Shown here in pieces: positions 8,745 to 17,893 of a DNA stretch of 64,000 nucleotides. Source of the stretch: Halovulum sp039190275 (lineage in GTDB: Bacteria > Pseudomonadota > Alphaproteobacteria > Rhodobacterales > Rhodobacteraceae); contig JBCCYF010000003.1 in the NCBI GenBank assembly GCA_039190275.1, forward strand, positions 1 through 64,000. Direction: 5' to 3'. Position 1 is the stretch's first letter, and each line of letters begins with the position of its first letter. The notes under the pieces were generated by a model. The model was not told the DNA's origin. It did no database searches and saw only the letters and a program-made list of their open reading frames with translations. The position numbers and the translations under genes were made by a program.

Positions 8745-9577
8745 CGGCCTTGACCCTCGACCCCGGCACATTGGGGCAATGGATTGGACGGACCGAAGCG
8801 GCGCAGATTGCTCTGAACCCCGAAACGGCGCGGCGCATGCAGGTCACATTGGACAGTGTTCCGACGCTTCAGACCGGCGCCTCTTTGCCACCGCTTTGGC
8901 ATTGGCTGTATGTATCGTCAGACACACTTACCTCGGGGCTGAGCAGGGACGGTCACGCATCCCGCGGCGGCTTTCTCCCGCCGGTGGCGCTGCCGCGGCG
9001 CATGTGGGCCGGCGGTGATGTTATGTTCCACGCTCCGCTGCGGCTGGGTCAGACGGTGAGTCGTCAGTCGACGGTCCGCGACATTCAGCTTAAGCAGGGC
9101 CGCAGCGGTCAGATTTGCCTGGTCACAGTCCGGCATACCCTGGATGACGCACTGACCGAGGATCATCAGATCGTCTATCGCAGCGCTGGCACCCCGGGCG
9201 CCGTGCCGCATGTTGCCCCGCCTGATCTGGCGCCGCGGCATGTTGAAACCGTCGTTCCAAACATCCCGCTGCTGTTTCGGTACTCGGCGCTGACGTTTAA
9301 CAGCCATCGTATCCACTACGACCTCGACTACAGTCGCGGTGTCGAAGGATACCCGGGTCTGGTGGTGCATGGACCGTTGGTCGCCACCTGGCTTGCCGAC
9401 CTTGCGACACGGGTTGCCCAGGCCCCGCTGAAACGCTTCACCTATCGCGCTACGGCACCGCTCTTTCACAACCGTCCCGCCAAGCTCTGTGCCCACCTGG
9501 ACGGCCCGACCCTTATCCTTTGGGCGGCCGCGCCGGATGGGACACAGGCTATGCGCGCCACCGCCCGGTTTGCGTAA
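8741..9577 (+). CDS. MaoC/HTD2-type dehydratase, mesaconyl-C4-CoA-hydratase-like
   Basis: This 278-residue protein has a double hot-dog layout: an N-terminal FAS1-like dehydratase half (LPPLWHWLYVSS about residues 49-60) and a C-terminal MaoC-like half with YSALTFNSHRIHYDLDYSRGVEGYPGLVVHGPL. The FNSHRIHYD block holds the conserved Asp/His region of this family. Relatives include mesaconyl-C4-CoA hydratase and mitochondrial HTD2, acting on acyl-thioesters. It is translationally coupled to the LacI regulator (ATGA overlap). The substrate is not deducible. Confidence 0.85.
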   Translation: MTALTLDPGTLGQWIGRTEAAQIALNPETARRMQVTLDSVPTLQTGASLPPLWHWLYVSSDTLTSGLSRDGHASRGGFLPPVALPRRMWAGGDVMFHAPLRLGQTVSRQSTVRDIQLKQGRSGQICLVTVRHTLDDALTEDHQIVYRSAGTPGAVPHVAPPDLAPRHVETVVPNIPLLFRYSALTFNSHRIHYDLDYSRGVEGYPGLVVHGPLVATWLADLATRVAQAPLKRFTYRATAPLFHNRPAKLCAHLDGPTLILWAAAPDGTQAMRATARFA

Positions 9578-9601
9578 ACGATCTCTACCGAGTGCCACGG
9601 G

Positions 9602-9662
9602 CCCCGAAATCGGCAACGCCGGTTTCGGGGAGTATTGATTTGACCCCGCAATAGCGGGGTCA
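9602..9662. terminator. Two adjacent hairpins between convergent genes
   Basis: Hairpin one pairs CCCCGAAA plus CGGC with GCCG plus TTTCGGGG (9602-9630), with one internal mismatch. Hairpin two is a perfect 9-bp stem, TGACCCCGC/GCGGGGTCA with an AATA loop (9641-9662). They fill the gap between the MaoC gene and the anbu operon end, where transcripts converge. Neither is followed by a long T-run, so factor-dependent or mRNA-end-stabilising roles are equally likely. Confidence 0.6.
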
Positions 9663-9680
9663 CCGCCAGGTCATGCCGCG

Positions 9681-10403
9681 TCAGCGCACCGCCGAGAAAC
9701 TGTCGCGCAGGGCCGCCGACCAGGCGTCGGACATCTGTAGAAACGACGGGTCCTGAGCCTCAATTCGGCGCCGTTCACCGACTGCACATGCCCCGGCGCG
9801 CGCCGTCACCAGATCCAGGGGCATGCCCACGGAGAGGTTTGAGCGCAGCGTCGAGTCCATCGACAGAAGGGCTGCCTTTCGCGCGTCATCCAACGTGGTA
9901 TCGGGCGTGATCACCCGATCCAGGATGGGCTTTCCATACTTGTGCTCACCGATCTGCAGATACGGCGTATCTTCTGTCGCCTCGATAAAATTGCCTTCAG
10001 GATACAACATGAACATGCGCGGCACACCGCCCCGACGCTGGCCACCGACAATCATCGACGCCGTGGCGGCTTGCGTCATCCGCGCCACTTTGCTGGAAAT
10101 TTCAGCGGAAACATCCGACAGGACCTGACCGACGATTTCAACCACCCGCAGCATCGTCGGCGCCTGCATGATCGAGGGGTATGTCGCGCTATCGGCGTCA
10201 TCTTCCGCTTCACGCAGTTTTGCCATAACCGTCTGGGTCACCGACAGCGACCCGGCCGTTTGGATTACGATCAGACGCTCGCCCGGCTCCTCGAACACAA
10301 ACAATTTCCGATAGGTCGAGATATTGTCCACACCGGCGTTTGTGCGCGTGTCGCTCAAAAAAACCATGCCTTCTTTCAAAAGAAGGCCAACGCAGTAAGT
10401 CAT
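9681..10403 (-). CDS. Anbu-type proteasome-like peptidase
   Basis: This 240-residue Ntn-hydrolase-fold protein belongs to the Anbu (ancestral beta-subunit) family, related to HslV and proteasome beta subunits. ATG 10403 is chosen because GGAGG (10408-10412) lies five bases upstream and because it places Thr at residue 2 (MTYCVGLLLKEGMVFLSDTRTN), the expected N-terminal nucleophile after Met removal. It is the last gene of a four-gene operon with ATP-grasp, alpha-E and transglutaminase partners, the recognised Anbu operon. The substrate of Anbu assemblies remains unclear. Confidence 0.9.
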   Translation of the reverse strand: MTYCVGLLLKEGMVFLSDTRTNAGVDNISTYRKLFVFEEPGERLIVIQTAGSLSVTQTVMAKLREAEDDADSATYPSIMQAPTMLRVVEIVGQVLSDVSAEISSKVARMTQAATASMIVGGQRRGGVPRMFMLYPEGNFIEATEDTPYLQIGEHKYGKPILDRVITPDTTLDDARKAALLSMDSTLRSNLSVGMPLDLVTARAGACAVGERRRIEAQDPSFLQMSDAWSAALRDSFSAVR

Positions 10404-10428
10404 TATGCCTCCGGCACCGGGCCTTTGA

Positions 10429-11238
10429 TCATTGTTGGGCGGACACCGTAACAGCAATTTCTAACAATTCTTTTCCACCGCCAAGAGAAATTCCGCGAAT
10501 GGGTGCCGCATCTAGCGCGTCCATCCCCGAACCTAACCGTATATAGCGCTCGTCCGGGCAGCACTGGTTTGCAGCATCAAATCCCACCCAGCCCAGGTCG
10601 CGGACATAGAGCTCGGCCCAGGCATGGCTTGCCTCATGCGATGCGCCGCTTGCATCCGCGAACAGATACCCGGTGACATAGCGCGCCGGGACACCAAGGA
10701 TGCGGGCAATGGCGATCAGCACCTGGCTATGATCCTGGCACACGCCTCTGCCCAGCTCGACCACTTCGGCGGCAGTCATCTGGGAATGTGTGACGCCCGG
10801 TGCATAGACCACTGTGTCCGCGACCAGGCTGGCCATTGCATGTGCACCCTCCAGCGTGTGCGGATGGCTGCCGGACAGCCGTTCGGCCAGCTTGTTGAGC
10901 CCAACACCCGGCGCAGTGGTTCTGGTTTTGCGAAGATATACGTCCGGCGCGACAATCTCGCGGTGCCCGCGCAACACGCCTGTTGTGTCCGTGGTTTCCA
11001 CCGAGCCGTTTACGTGAATTACCAATTCGCGCACAGGACCGGCCAGAGTCATCGTTGACACCCAGTCGCCCGCACCGTCGACAAACGATGCACCGAAGGA
11101 CGCGCCGTCGCATGACACGTCCCAATGATTCACCTTTTGACTGGCGGCGGAGGCTGGCTGCAGCCGGTGGCTTTGAACCACACGATCCCGCGGTTTCTCA
11201 AAGCGATACACCGTTGTATGAGCGACGGTCAGTTGCAT
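10429..11238 (-). CDS. Transglutaminase-like cysteine protease-fold protein (Anbu operon)
   Basis: This 269-residue protein has a beta-rich N-terminal domain (bacterial transglutaminase-like N) and a C-terminal transglutaminase core. The catalytic triad is readable: Cys167 in GRGVCQDHSQ, His205 in SHAWAE and Asp221 in GFDAANQ. It begins three bases after the alpha-E gene stop and ends 25 bases before the anbu start. Proteins of this type accompany alpha-E and circularly permuted ATP-grasp proteins and are thought to act on peptide or isopeptide bonds. Confidence 0.9.
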   Translation of the reverse strand: MQLTVAHTTVYRFEKPRDRVVQSHRLQPASAASQKVNHWDVSCDGASFGASFVDGAGDWVSTMTLAGPVRELVIHVNGSVETTDTTGVLRGHREIVAPDVYLRKTRTTAPGVGLNKLAERLSGSHPHTLEGAHAMASLVADTVVYAPGVTHSQMTAAEVVELGRGVCQDHSQVLIAIARILGVPARYVTGYLFADASGASHEASHAWAELYVRDLGWVGFDAANQCCPDERYIRLGSGMDALDAAPIRGISLGGGKELLEIAVTVSAQQ

Positions 11239-11241
11239 GGT

Positions 11242-12192
11242 TCAGAGCTTTCCAAACAGGTAGCTGCGTGCGATCTCGTGACCGAGTTGCGCGTTGCTCG
11301 CCACAAACCGTGACAGGAACTCATGCAGCCCCTCCTCGACGACTTCGGAGATATCAGCTTCGGCAAGCTCGCCGAGCAGACTGGCCGCAACCGATGTTGC
11401 CTCGCACCGATGTCCGTGGATATGCGCAAGCTCGCAAAGCTCCTTCTCCGCCTCGGTCACACAGTAAATCAGCGACCGGGGGAATGCGCGGTTCAGGATA
11501 AGGAAGTGCGCAATATTACGCGGCGTGTAATCCCCGCCGTAGGTCCAGTGATAGGACCGATGCGCAGAGAGCGCGCGCAGCAGCATGGTCCATTGGTAGT
11601 TGTCGACGCCCCCCCCGACCATATCGATGGTCGGCAGCAGCACGTAGTATTTTACATCCAGCAGCCGCGCCGTGTTGTCCGCCCGCTCAACCGTGTAGCC
11701 AAGACTAAAAAAGCGAAAACCCTCATCCTCAAGCTGCGTGTTCGAAAAACACCCACGCACCACCGCCGACTGCCGTTTTGTCCAGTCGCAGATCTGCGGC
11801 AGGCTCAGTTGAGAACGCGGGGTGCGCTCAAGGTCGTTGAACTCCAGGTATGCGTGGTTCAACGCTTCCCATACTTCGGTTGTCAGCGCGGTGCGCACGG
11901 CGCGTGCGTTGTTGCGGGCAGCGGTCAAACAACTCCGGATGCTGGAGGGGTTGGCCTCGTCGAACACCATGAAGCTGATTACGTTGTGTTCGGCCAGTTC
12001 CCCATATTTGCTGGCGAACAGCTCAGCCGTGCCCGAGGCCGCGATGACCGATCCCCACTCGCTGCCATATCCGCCGTCAGCGGTGGGCATAAGCTGCATG
12101 CGGTAGCCTATCTCCAGCAGCCGCGCTGTCGTATCGGCGCGTTCCATATAGCGCGCGGTCCAGTACAGGTTTTCTGCGGTTCTGCTGAGCAC
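11242..12192 (-). CDS. Alpha-E domain-containing protein (Anbu operon)
   Basis: This 316-residue, mostly helical protein begins with MLSRTAENLYWTARYMERADTT, the hallmark of the alpha-E (DUF403) family, and carries a second similar helix pair in SLGYTVERADNTARLLDVKYY (about residues 166-186). The start is GTG 12192, five bases after the ATP-grasp gene stop. Its biochemical role is unknown. The family is found almost always beside circularly permuted ATP-grasp and transglutaminase-like proteins, as here, suggesting one peptide-ligating and hydrolysing complex. Confidence 0.9.
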   Translation of the reverse strand: MLSRTAENLYWTARYMERADTTARLLEIGYRMQLMPTADGGYGSEWGSVIAASGTAELFASKYGELAEHNVISFMVFDEANPSSIRSCLTAARNNARAVRTALTTEVWEALNHAYLEFNDLERTPRSQLSLPQICDWTKRQSAVVRGCFSNTQLEDEGFRFFSLGYTVERADNTARLLDVKYYVLLPTIDMVGGGVDNYQWTMLLRALSAHRSYHWTYGGDYTPRNIAHFLILNRAFPRSLIYCVTEAEKELCELAHIHGHRCEATSVAASLLGELAEADISEVVEEGLHEFLSRFVASNAQLGHEIARSYLFGKL

Positions 12193-12197
12193 GCGTT

Positions 12198-13613
12198 CTA
12201 CCCTGCCACAACCCAGGTGTCTTTCACACCGCCGCCCTGGCTTGAGTTGACCACGAGTGACCCCTCACGCATAGCCACTCTGGTCAGGCCACCGGGCGTC
12301 AGATGTACCTGCTCTCCGACCAGGCAGTACGGCCTGAGGTCGACATGCCGTGGCGCCAGACCCTGTTCGACAAAAGTCGGGCTGGTCGACAGGGCCAGTG
12401 TCGGCTGGGCGATGAAGTCCCCCGGGTCCGCCTTGATCCGCAGGGCGTAGTCCTCGATCTCTTTCTGCGTTGATGCCGGTCCGACCAACATCCCGTATCC
12501 ACCCGATCCGTGTACCTCCTTCACCACCAGATCCTTAAGGTTATCCAGTACGTGGGCAAGGTCTGACGCCTCGGAACAGCGCCAGGTCGGCACATTTTTC
12601 AGGATCGGCTCCTCACCCAGATAGAACCGTATCATGTCAGGGACATAGGTATAAATCGCCTTGTCATCCGCGACACCGGCACCGGGGGCTGAGCAGATCT
12701 GCACGCCACCCGAGCGGTACACATTCATAAGACCGGGTATGCCCAGCAGACTGTCCGCGCGAAAGCAAAGGGGGTCGATAAATGCATCGTCGATGCGCCG
12801 GTAGATCACGTCGACCTTCTGCGGTCCGCGCGTTGTCCGCATAAAAACAAAATCCCCGTCCACAAACAGATCCTGTCCCTCGACCAGTTCCACGCCCATC
12901 TGGTCGGCCAAGAAACTGTGCTCGTAGTAGGCGGAGTTGAAGATGCCCGGGGTCAGCACCGCGATCACTGGTGACCCATCGCACTTTGCCGGCGCGACGG
13001 AACCGAGCGTGCGCCGCAACGCCCGAGGATAGTCGTCGACAGGCAGGATTCGGTTCGTGCGGAACAGGTCGGGGAAGAGCCGCATCATAATTTCGCGGTT
13101 TTCCAGCATGTAAGACACGCCCGATGGTGTCCGACAGTTGTCCTCAAGGACGAAGAATTCGTCCGGGCCGGTGCGCACCAGATCGACACCGACAACGTGG
13201 CTGTACACATTTCGTGCCGGTGATATCCCAATGACCGAGGGTTCGAATGCCTCGTTGCGATACACCAGATCGCCGGGCAGCTTTCCGGCCCGAATGATCT
13301 CGCGGCGATGATAGATGTCCCACAAAAACGCGTTCAGCGCGCGGGCGCGTTGCTTGACACCGCGTTCCAGTCGACGCCATTCCGTGTCGGTAAAGACCCG
13401 TGGCATCATGTCGAACGGGATCAGACGCTCCGACGCATCGTCGTCACCATAGACCGCAAAGGTGATGCCGATCCGGCGGAAGATCGTTTCCGCCTCGGCA
13501 CGCTTCTGGGTCAGTTGCTCTGGCGGGGTAGAGGCAAGCCAGTCCGTTAGGCCGGCATAGGCAGGGCGTACCTGTTCTTCCAGGTACATCTCGTTGAAAA
13601 ACCTTTCGTCCAC
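12198..13613 (-). CDS. Circularly permuted ATP-grasp protein (Anbu operon)
   Basis: This roughly 471-residue protein matches the circularly permuted ATP-grasp family (type 2), putative ATP-dependent carboxylate-amine ligases. Recognisable blocks are NEMYLEEQVRPAYAGL at the N-terminus, FVLEDNCRTPSGVSYMLENR near residue 155, and a late VVKEVHGSGGYGMLVGP ATP-grasp loop. The GTG at 13613 is preferred (GGAG six bases upstream). A longer frame from TTG 13643 has no clear ribosome site. It is the first gene of the leftward Anbu operon. Confidence 0.87.
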   Translation of the reverse strand: MDERFFNEMYLEEQVRPAYAGLTDWLASTPPEQLTQKRAEAETIFRRIGITFAVYGDDDASERLIPFDMMPRVFTDTEWRRLERGVKQRARALNAFLWDIYHRREIIRAGKLPGDLVYRNEAFEPSVIGISPARNVYSHVVGVDLVRTGPDEFFVLEDNCRTPSGVSYMLENREIMMRLFPDLFRTNRILPVDDYPRALRRTLGSVAPAKCDGSPVIAVLTPGIFNSAYYEHSFLADQMGVELVEGQDLFVDGDFVFMRTTRGPQKVDVIYRRIDDAFIDPLCFRADSLLGIPGLMNVYRSGGVQICSAPGAGVADDKAIYTYVPDMIRFYLGEEPILKNVPTWRCSEASDLAHVLDNLKDLVVKEVHGSGGYGMLVGPASTQKEIEDYALRIKADPGDFIAQPTLALSTSPTFVEQGLAPRHVDLRPYCLVGEQVHLTPGGLTRVAMREGSLVVNSSQGGGVKDTWVVAG

Positions 13614-13779
13614 CCTGCACTCCGTTTTGCGCGAGCGTTTCAAATCACAGGTCGAATTTCAAGGATCGATCGAGCCCATGTGCAAACAGTCACCGCAGTT
13701 GCACAATTTTTCCGCTAACCGTTGAAACGGTCGGATCATCCGCCCAAGTGTACTAAACGGTTTGTTTAAGGGGGTTATC

Positions 13780-14292
13780 ATGTCTACGTCACTCGTTTTG
13801 CTTACGCTGCTGTTCACACCGCTTGTGGTGATGACGGCCTTTGGCTGGTGGCGCCACGCTGACGGATGGGTCCGTCTTGGGGGTATTCTGGGTTTGAGCC
13901 TTGTGTTTGCATTCATGGGGGCCGGAAACTTCATTGTGACAGCGCCCAAAGCCATGGATCTGCCGCTAACAACTGTTCAGAGCGTTGGACTGGTCCTGGC
14001 TGTCGGCGGCGTTTCGATCCTGCTGGCCGTGATGGCGCTGGTCCCGGGGCTGCGGCGACCTGCTGGATGGACTGCGCTGGGGCTTCTTGCGCTGGCTGTT
14101 CCGGTGCAGGTGTTTGCCGCATACGCACATAACCCGGCTGGTGGTCACCTGTGGGGAAACTTCGGTGCGTTGCCGATGCGGCTGGCACTGGTTGTACTGC
14201 TGGCTGGCTGGACCTGGTGGTTCCTGCTGCGCCGTTGGCGTCCGGAAACACCACCAACCGGCAAGCTGCACCAGCCCGGATACTGTTCCTGA
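13780..14292 (+). CDS. Small integral membrane protein, DoxX-like
   Basis: This 170-residue protein has about five hydrophobic spans (residues 3-20, 27-48, 60-85, 95-112, 135-152) and a basic C-terminal tail. The phrase FAFMGAGNFIVTAPKAM resembles the FxGxGHF region of DoxX/DUF4267-type membrane proteins, but the match is weak. ATG 13780 has AAGGGGG upstream (13768-13774). It diverges from the Anbu operon and converges on manC. No function is proposed. Confidence 0.7.
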   Translation: MSTSLVLLTLLFTPLVVMTAFGWWRHADGWVRLGGILGLSLVFAFMGAGNFIVTAPKAMDLPLTTVQSVGLVLAVGGVSILLAVMALVPGLRRPAGWTALGLLALAVPVQVFAAYAHNPAGGHLWGNFGALPMRLALVVLLAGWTWWFLLRRWRPETPPTGKLHQPGYCS

Positions 14293-14299
14293 CTGATTG

Positions 14300-14332
14300 A
14301 AAAACCCGGGGGGCGCAGTACCGAGCCCCCCG
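14300..14332 (-). terminator. Rho-independent terminator of manC
   Basis: A perfect 8-bp GC stem, CGGGGGGC (14307-14314) with GCCCCCCG (14325-14332), encloses a 10-nt loop. Read on the minus strand it is followed by GG and five T's (A-run at 14300-14304). This is a classic intrinsic terminator just downstream of the manC stop. Confidence 0.82.
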
Positions 14333-14366
14333 TCACCAAAAGGCGATCATGCCCTGCGCTCCGGCT

Positions 14367-15776
14367 TCAGTCCCTTCGATAGATGTCCTCGTAGCGTTTG
14401 ATATCATCTTCGCCAAGGTATCCGCCCGATTGCACCTCGATCAGAACCAGCGGGACCTTACCTGGGTTTGCCATCCTGTGTTTCGCGCCCAGGGGGATGT
14501 AGATCGACTCGTTTTCGGCCAGCCGGTGTAAGTCTTCCCCCAGCGTGACCTCGGCGAAACCCGAGACCACCACCCAATGCTCTGATCTATGCATGTGGCT
14601 TTGCAAGCTCAGGATCCCGCCGGGATTGACCGTGATGCGTTTGACCTGAAACCGATCACCGTGGACCAGCGACTCGTAGCTGCCCCATGGCCGGTGGACG
14701 CGGCGGTGTTCGGTCGCTTCGGCATGGCCCTGTTGTTTCAGATCCTCGACCACCTGCTTGACGTTTTCCGTGCGCTTGCGGTCGGTCACCAGGACTGCGT
14801 CATTTGTTGCGATCACAACCAGGTCTTGAACACCGGCCACGCTGACCAACGGTCCTTCGCTGCGCACGTAACTCCGCTTGGTATCGTGTATCAGCACGTT
14901 TTCCCCAAAGGCGACGTTCTGATCCGGCCCGGTCTGATCCATCTCCCACAGGGCGTTCCAGGTGCCCAGATCCGACCACAGGAAATCGACCGGCAGGACT
15001 GCGGCACGATCGGTGCGCTCCATCACCGCATAGTCGAACGACAGCGCGGGACAGTGCTCAAGGGGATCTGCAGCCAGCCGCAGGAAGTCGAGGTCTGGTT
15101 GCGCGCTGGTCAGGCATGCCTCCGCCGCCTCCGCGATCTCGGGTGCGTGACGACCCATCTCCTCCAGCAGCAATTTTGCCGGCGCAAGAAAGATACCGGC
15201 GTTCCAGTAGTAGCCGCCGTCCTTGAGGAAAGTGATTGCCGTGTCGAGATCGGGTTTCTCTGTGAACGAAGCAACCTCGGCACCGTTGCCCAACGCGGCG
15301 CCACGCTGGATGTATCCATATCCGGTTTCCGGACGGGCTGGAGTGATACCAAGGGTGACGATCCGGCCGGTCGCGGCCAGTTCCGCGGCCGTGTGACAGG
15401 CGTCGCGAAAGGCTACCGGATCGGGCACATGATGATCAGCCGGACACAGGATGATGATAGCATCAGGCGTGTCCAACGCGACCATGTATGCCCCAACCGT
15501 CGCGGACAGCGCGGTGTTGCGCGACACCGGCTCAAGGGTGATGGTCGCGGATTGGTTCGCCTGGCGTAATGCTTCCGCCACGAGAAAGCGCTGCTCTTCC
15601 GCACAAAGGACCATCATGCGTTCACCCAAAGGCGATACCCGTTCCAGGGTATCGTGGAGCATCGAGTTTTTGCCCTTGAGCTTTAGAAACTGCTTTGGCT
15701 GCGCATTTCGTGACACCGGCCATAACCGCGAGCCGCTGCCCCCGGACAGGATCACCGGGACAATCCCCTCTACCAT
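14367..15776 (-). CDS. manC: Mannose-1-phosphate guanylyltransferase / mannose-6-phosphate isomerase
   Basis: This 469-residue bifunctional enzyme of the ManC/AlgA/CpsB type makes GDP-mannose for exopolysaccharide or O-antigen. The nucleotidyltransferase half opens with VILSGGSGSRLWPVSR (about residues 6-21), and a later block FTEKPDL contacts sugar phosphate. The C-terminal cupin-type isomerase half contains the metal-site stretch SLQSHMHRSEHWVVVSG and ends IEVQSGGYLGEDDIKRYEDIY. ATG 15776 has AAAGGAG seven bases upstream; a TTG at 15794 is a weaker alternative. Confidence 0.93.
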   Translation of the reverse strand: MVEGIVPVILSGGSGSRLWPVSRNAQPKQFLKLKGKNSMLHDTLERVSPLGERMMVLCAEEQRFLVAEALRQANQSATITLEPVSRNTALSATVGAYMVALDTPDAIIILCPADHHVPDPVAFRDACHTAAELAATGRIVTLGITPARPETGYGYIQRGAALGNGAEVASFTEKPDLDTAITFLKDGGYYWNAGIFLAPAKLLLEEMGRHAPEIAEAAEACLTSAQPDLDFLRLAADPLEHCPALSFDYAVMERTDRAAVLPVDFLWSDLGTWNALWEMDQTGPDQNVAFGENVLIHDTKRSYVRSEGPLVSVAGVQDLVVIATNDAVLVTDRKRTENVKQVVEDLKQQGHAEATEHRRVHRPWGSYESLVHGDRFQVKRITVNPGGILSLQSHMHRSEHWVVVSGFAEVTLGEDLHRLAENESIYIPLGAKHRMANPGKVPLVLIEVQSGGYLGEDDIKRYEDIYRRD

Positions 15777-15924
15777 GCTGGAGCTCCTTTGCAAATTTTG
15801 GCGGCCTGCGGCGCATCTTAAGTAACTGGCGGTAATATGCGTACGCGATCACAATTGCCACAGGCTCTTCCCCTAGCGCCGTTGAACACCCATGTCACTA
15901 GGCCACACTTGGGGGTTGGATACG

Positions 15925-16572
15925 ATGGCTGATGGATTAGATGGTGCGGCGCTGACATACAGTGGCCCGGCTGAATACGCGCTTGCCGACTGGCGCCGGC
16001 GGATCAACGATCTTTACTGCGATATCCGGCAAATGCCTGATCCGCAGCGTGCCCATGCGCATTGGCAGGGCGCCCGATCACGCCTGTTCCGCGACCACCC
16101 CATGTCGCCGGTCCCGCAGGGGCAGCGGCCCGGGTTTGGCAGCATCGGCATCTATCCCTATGACCCGTCTTGGCGTTTTCTGGTGGATCTGGAGCCCAAG
16201 TCTGGCCCCGAGGAAACCCATTCTCTTGGTCAGGACGGTCAGATGGTCACGCGCTCGTTGGGCCGGACCCGCGGCCTGGCGGATATCTGCGGTTCGGAAC
16301 TGAGCGCGTTTTGGATCACCGGCTACGGCGGCGGACTGTTTCTGCCATTCCGAGATGCCACCAATGGTTCGGACACCTACGGCGGGGGCCGATACCTTGC
16401 CGATGCGATCAAGGGGGCCGACCTTGGTCTTGACCCCGATGGTCGCCTTATCATTGACTTCAATTTTGCCTACACCCCTTCTTGCGCGTGGAACGATGCC
16501 TTTGTCTGCCCGTTGTCGCCCCCCGAAAACACCCTTCCTGTTGCCGTAACCGCAGGGGAGCGTGCGCCCTGA
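15925..16572 (+). CDS. DUF1684 domain-containing protein
   Basis: This protein of about 215 residues has the DUF1684 signature: FLPFRDATNGSDTYGGGRYL, then DFNFAYTPSCAWNDAFVCPLSPPENTLPVAVTAGE at the C-terminus. Function is unknown. In other genomes the family is often a stand-alone cytosolic protein. ATG 15925 is preferred because GGGGG lies about nine bases upstream; ATG 15892 in the same frame would add 11 residues. It converges on the TRAP transporter operon with only 10 bases between stops. Confidence 0.85.
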   Translation: MADGLDGAALTYSGPAEYALADWRRRINDLYCDIRQMPDPQRAHAHWQGARSRLFRDHPMSPVPQGQRPGFGSIGIYPYDPSWRFLVDLEPKSGPEETHSLGQDGQMVTRSLGRTRGLADICGSELSAFWITGYGGGLFLPFRDATNGSDTYGGGRYLADAIKGADLGLDPDGRLIIDFNFAYTPSCAWNDAFVCPLSPPENTLPVAVTAGERAP

Positions 16573-16582
16573 CCCCAGCCCG

Positions 16583-17893
16583 TCAGAGCCCGGGCAGCCA
16601 TGTGGCCAGGGGTGGGAACACGATCAGCAGGGCCACGACGAGCAGGGAACACAGAATGAAAGGCGTCGCCGACACATAGATCTCGCGCATGGTGGTGTCG
16701 GGTGGTGCCACACCCTTCATCACGAAGAGCAGCAGTCCAAAGGGCGGGGTGGTGAAGCTTATCTCAAGTGCCAGCAACATGATCAGCGCAAACCAGATCG
16801 GATCGAAACCCAGCGACTGCGCCAGGGGAAAGAAAATCGGAACGGTAAGCAGCATCATGGAAATCTGTTCCATGAACATGCCCAGCACCAGAAGGACGCC
16901 AAACATAACCAGCAGCGTCCAGATCGGGCTGAGGTCAAAGCCAGTGGCCCAACCAATCAGGCCGCTGGAGGCGCCTGAAAACGCCAGAAGCTGACTGAAT
17001 GTGGCCGAACCGAAGACGATGAGATAGGCCATCAGCGTGACACGCAAGGCACCGACAACCGCGTTCTTCATCGCTGTCCACGTCAGGCAGCGAAACAGGG
17101 CGGCCAGGATCATCACCCCCAAGGCCCCGAAGGCCGCCGCTTCGGAGGGTGTGACGATACCCGCGACCATCATCGCGACAATCACCACCATAACGCCGAC
17201 CATCGGGATCACGTCGCGCAGCACCAGCAGCAGCTTCTGAGGTATCGAGATCCGTTCAACCTCGTAGGCCGGGGCGGCGGTGGGGTCCAGCCGGGTCTGC
17301 AGCCAGATCGCCAGGATGTAGAAGCCTGCAAGCGTGAGCCCCGGCAGAATGCCCGCCACCAGCAGGGCGCCGACATCGATTTTTGCCAGGGTCGCCAACA
17401 GCACCGCCAACGCGGAGGGTGGGATGATGATCGCCAGTCCGCCGGTTCCAAGTATTGGTCCGATCGACATGTACTTCTTGTAACCGCGCGCCGTCATCTC
17501 CGGCACCATCAGCGAGCCAAGCAGAGCGGTGGAACCCATCGAGGATCCGGACAATGTCGAAAACCCGGTACCGCCCAGCACGGTCACATAGCTCAGCCGC
17601 CCCGGAAGGCGCCCCAGCAGACGGTCGATGGCATTGAACATGCGCCGCCCCAGACCGGTATGAAAAAACACCTCTCCCATCAACAGGAACAGCGGGATGG
17701 GCACCAGGGCGAAGCTGGTCAGCGATCCCAGTCCATTGTTCAGCAACTGGACGACGCCACGTTCCCCGCCCATGTAGACCCAGGCGCCCAGGATGTTGGC
17801 GGCCAAGAACGCCAGCGCAACCGGCATACCGATGGCCATCAGGACAATGATCGAGCCGAGAAGCAGAACCAGCGCGTCGACCCACTCCATCAC
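16583..17893 (-). CDS. dctM: TRAP transporter large permease (DctM)
   Basis: This 436-residue membrane protein with about 12 spans carries the DctM hallmarks FSTLSGSSMGSTALLGSLMVPEM and PPSALAVLLATLAKIDVGALLVAGILPGL. It is the sodium-coupled transport subunit that works with the DctQ subunit and the DctP binding protein. Its start overlaps the dctQ stop (ATGA). It is the last gene of the leftward operon GntR-leuC-leuD-dctP-dctQ-dctM, so it probably imports the substrate catabolised by this locus. Confidence 0.93.
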   Translation of the reverse strand: MMEWVDALVLLLGSIIVLMAIGMPVALAFLAANILGAWVYMGGERGVVQLLNNGLGSLTSFALVPIPLFLLMGEVFFHTGLGRRMFNAIDRLLGRLPGRLSYVTVLGGTGFSTLSGSSMGSTALLGSLMVPEMTARGYKKYMSIGPILGTGGLAIIIPPSALAVLLATLAKIDVGALLVAGILPGLTLAGFYILAIWLQTRLDPTAAPAYEVERISIPQKLLLVLRDVIPMVGVMVVIVAMMVAGIVTPSEAAAFGALGVMILAALFRCLTWTAMKNAVVGALRVTLMAYLIVFGSATFSQLLAFSGASSGLIGWATGFDLSPIWTLLVMFGVLLVLGMFMEQISMMLLTVPIFFPLAQSLGFDPIWFALIMLLALEISFTTPPFGLLLFVMKGVAPPDTTMREIYVSATPFILCSLLVVALLIVFPPLATWLPGL

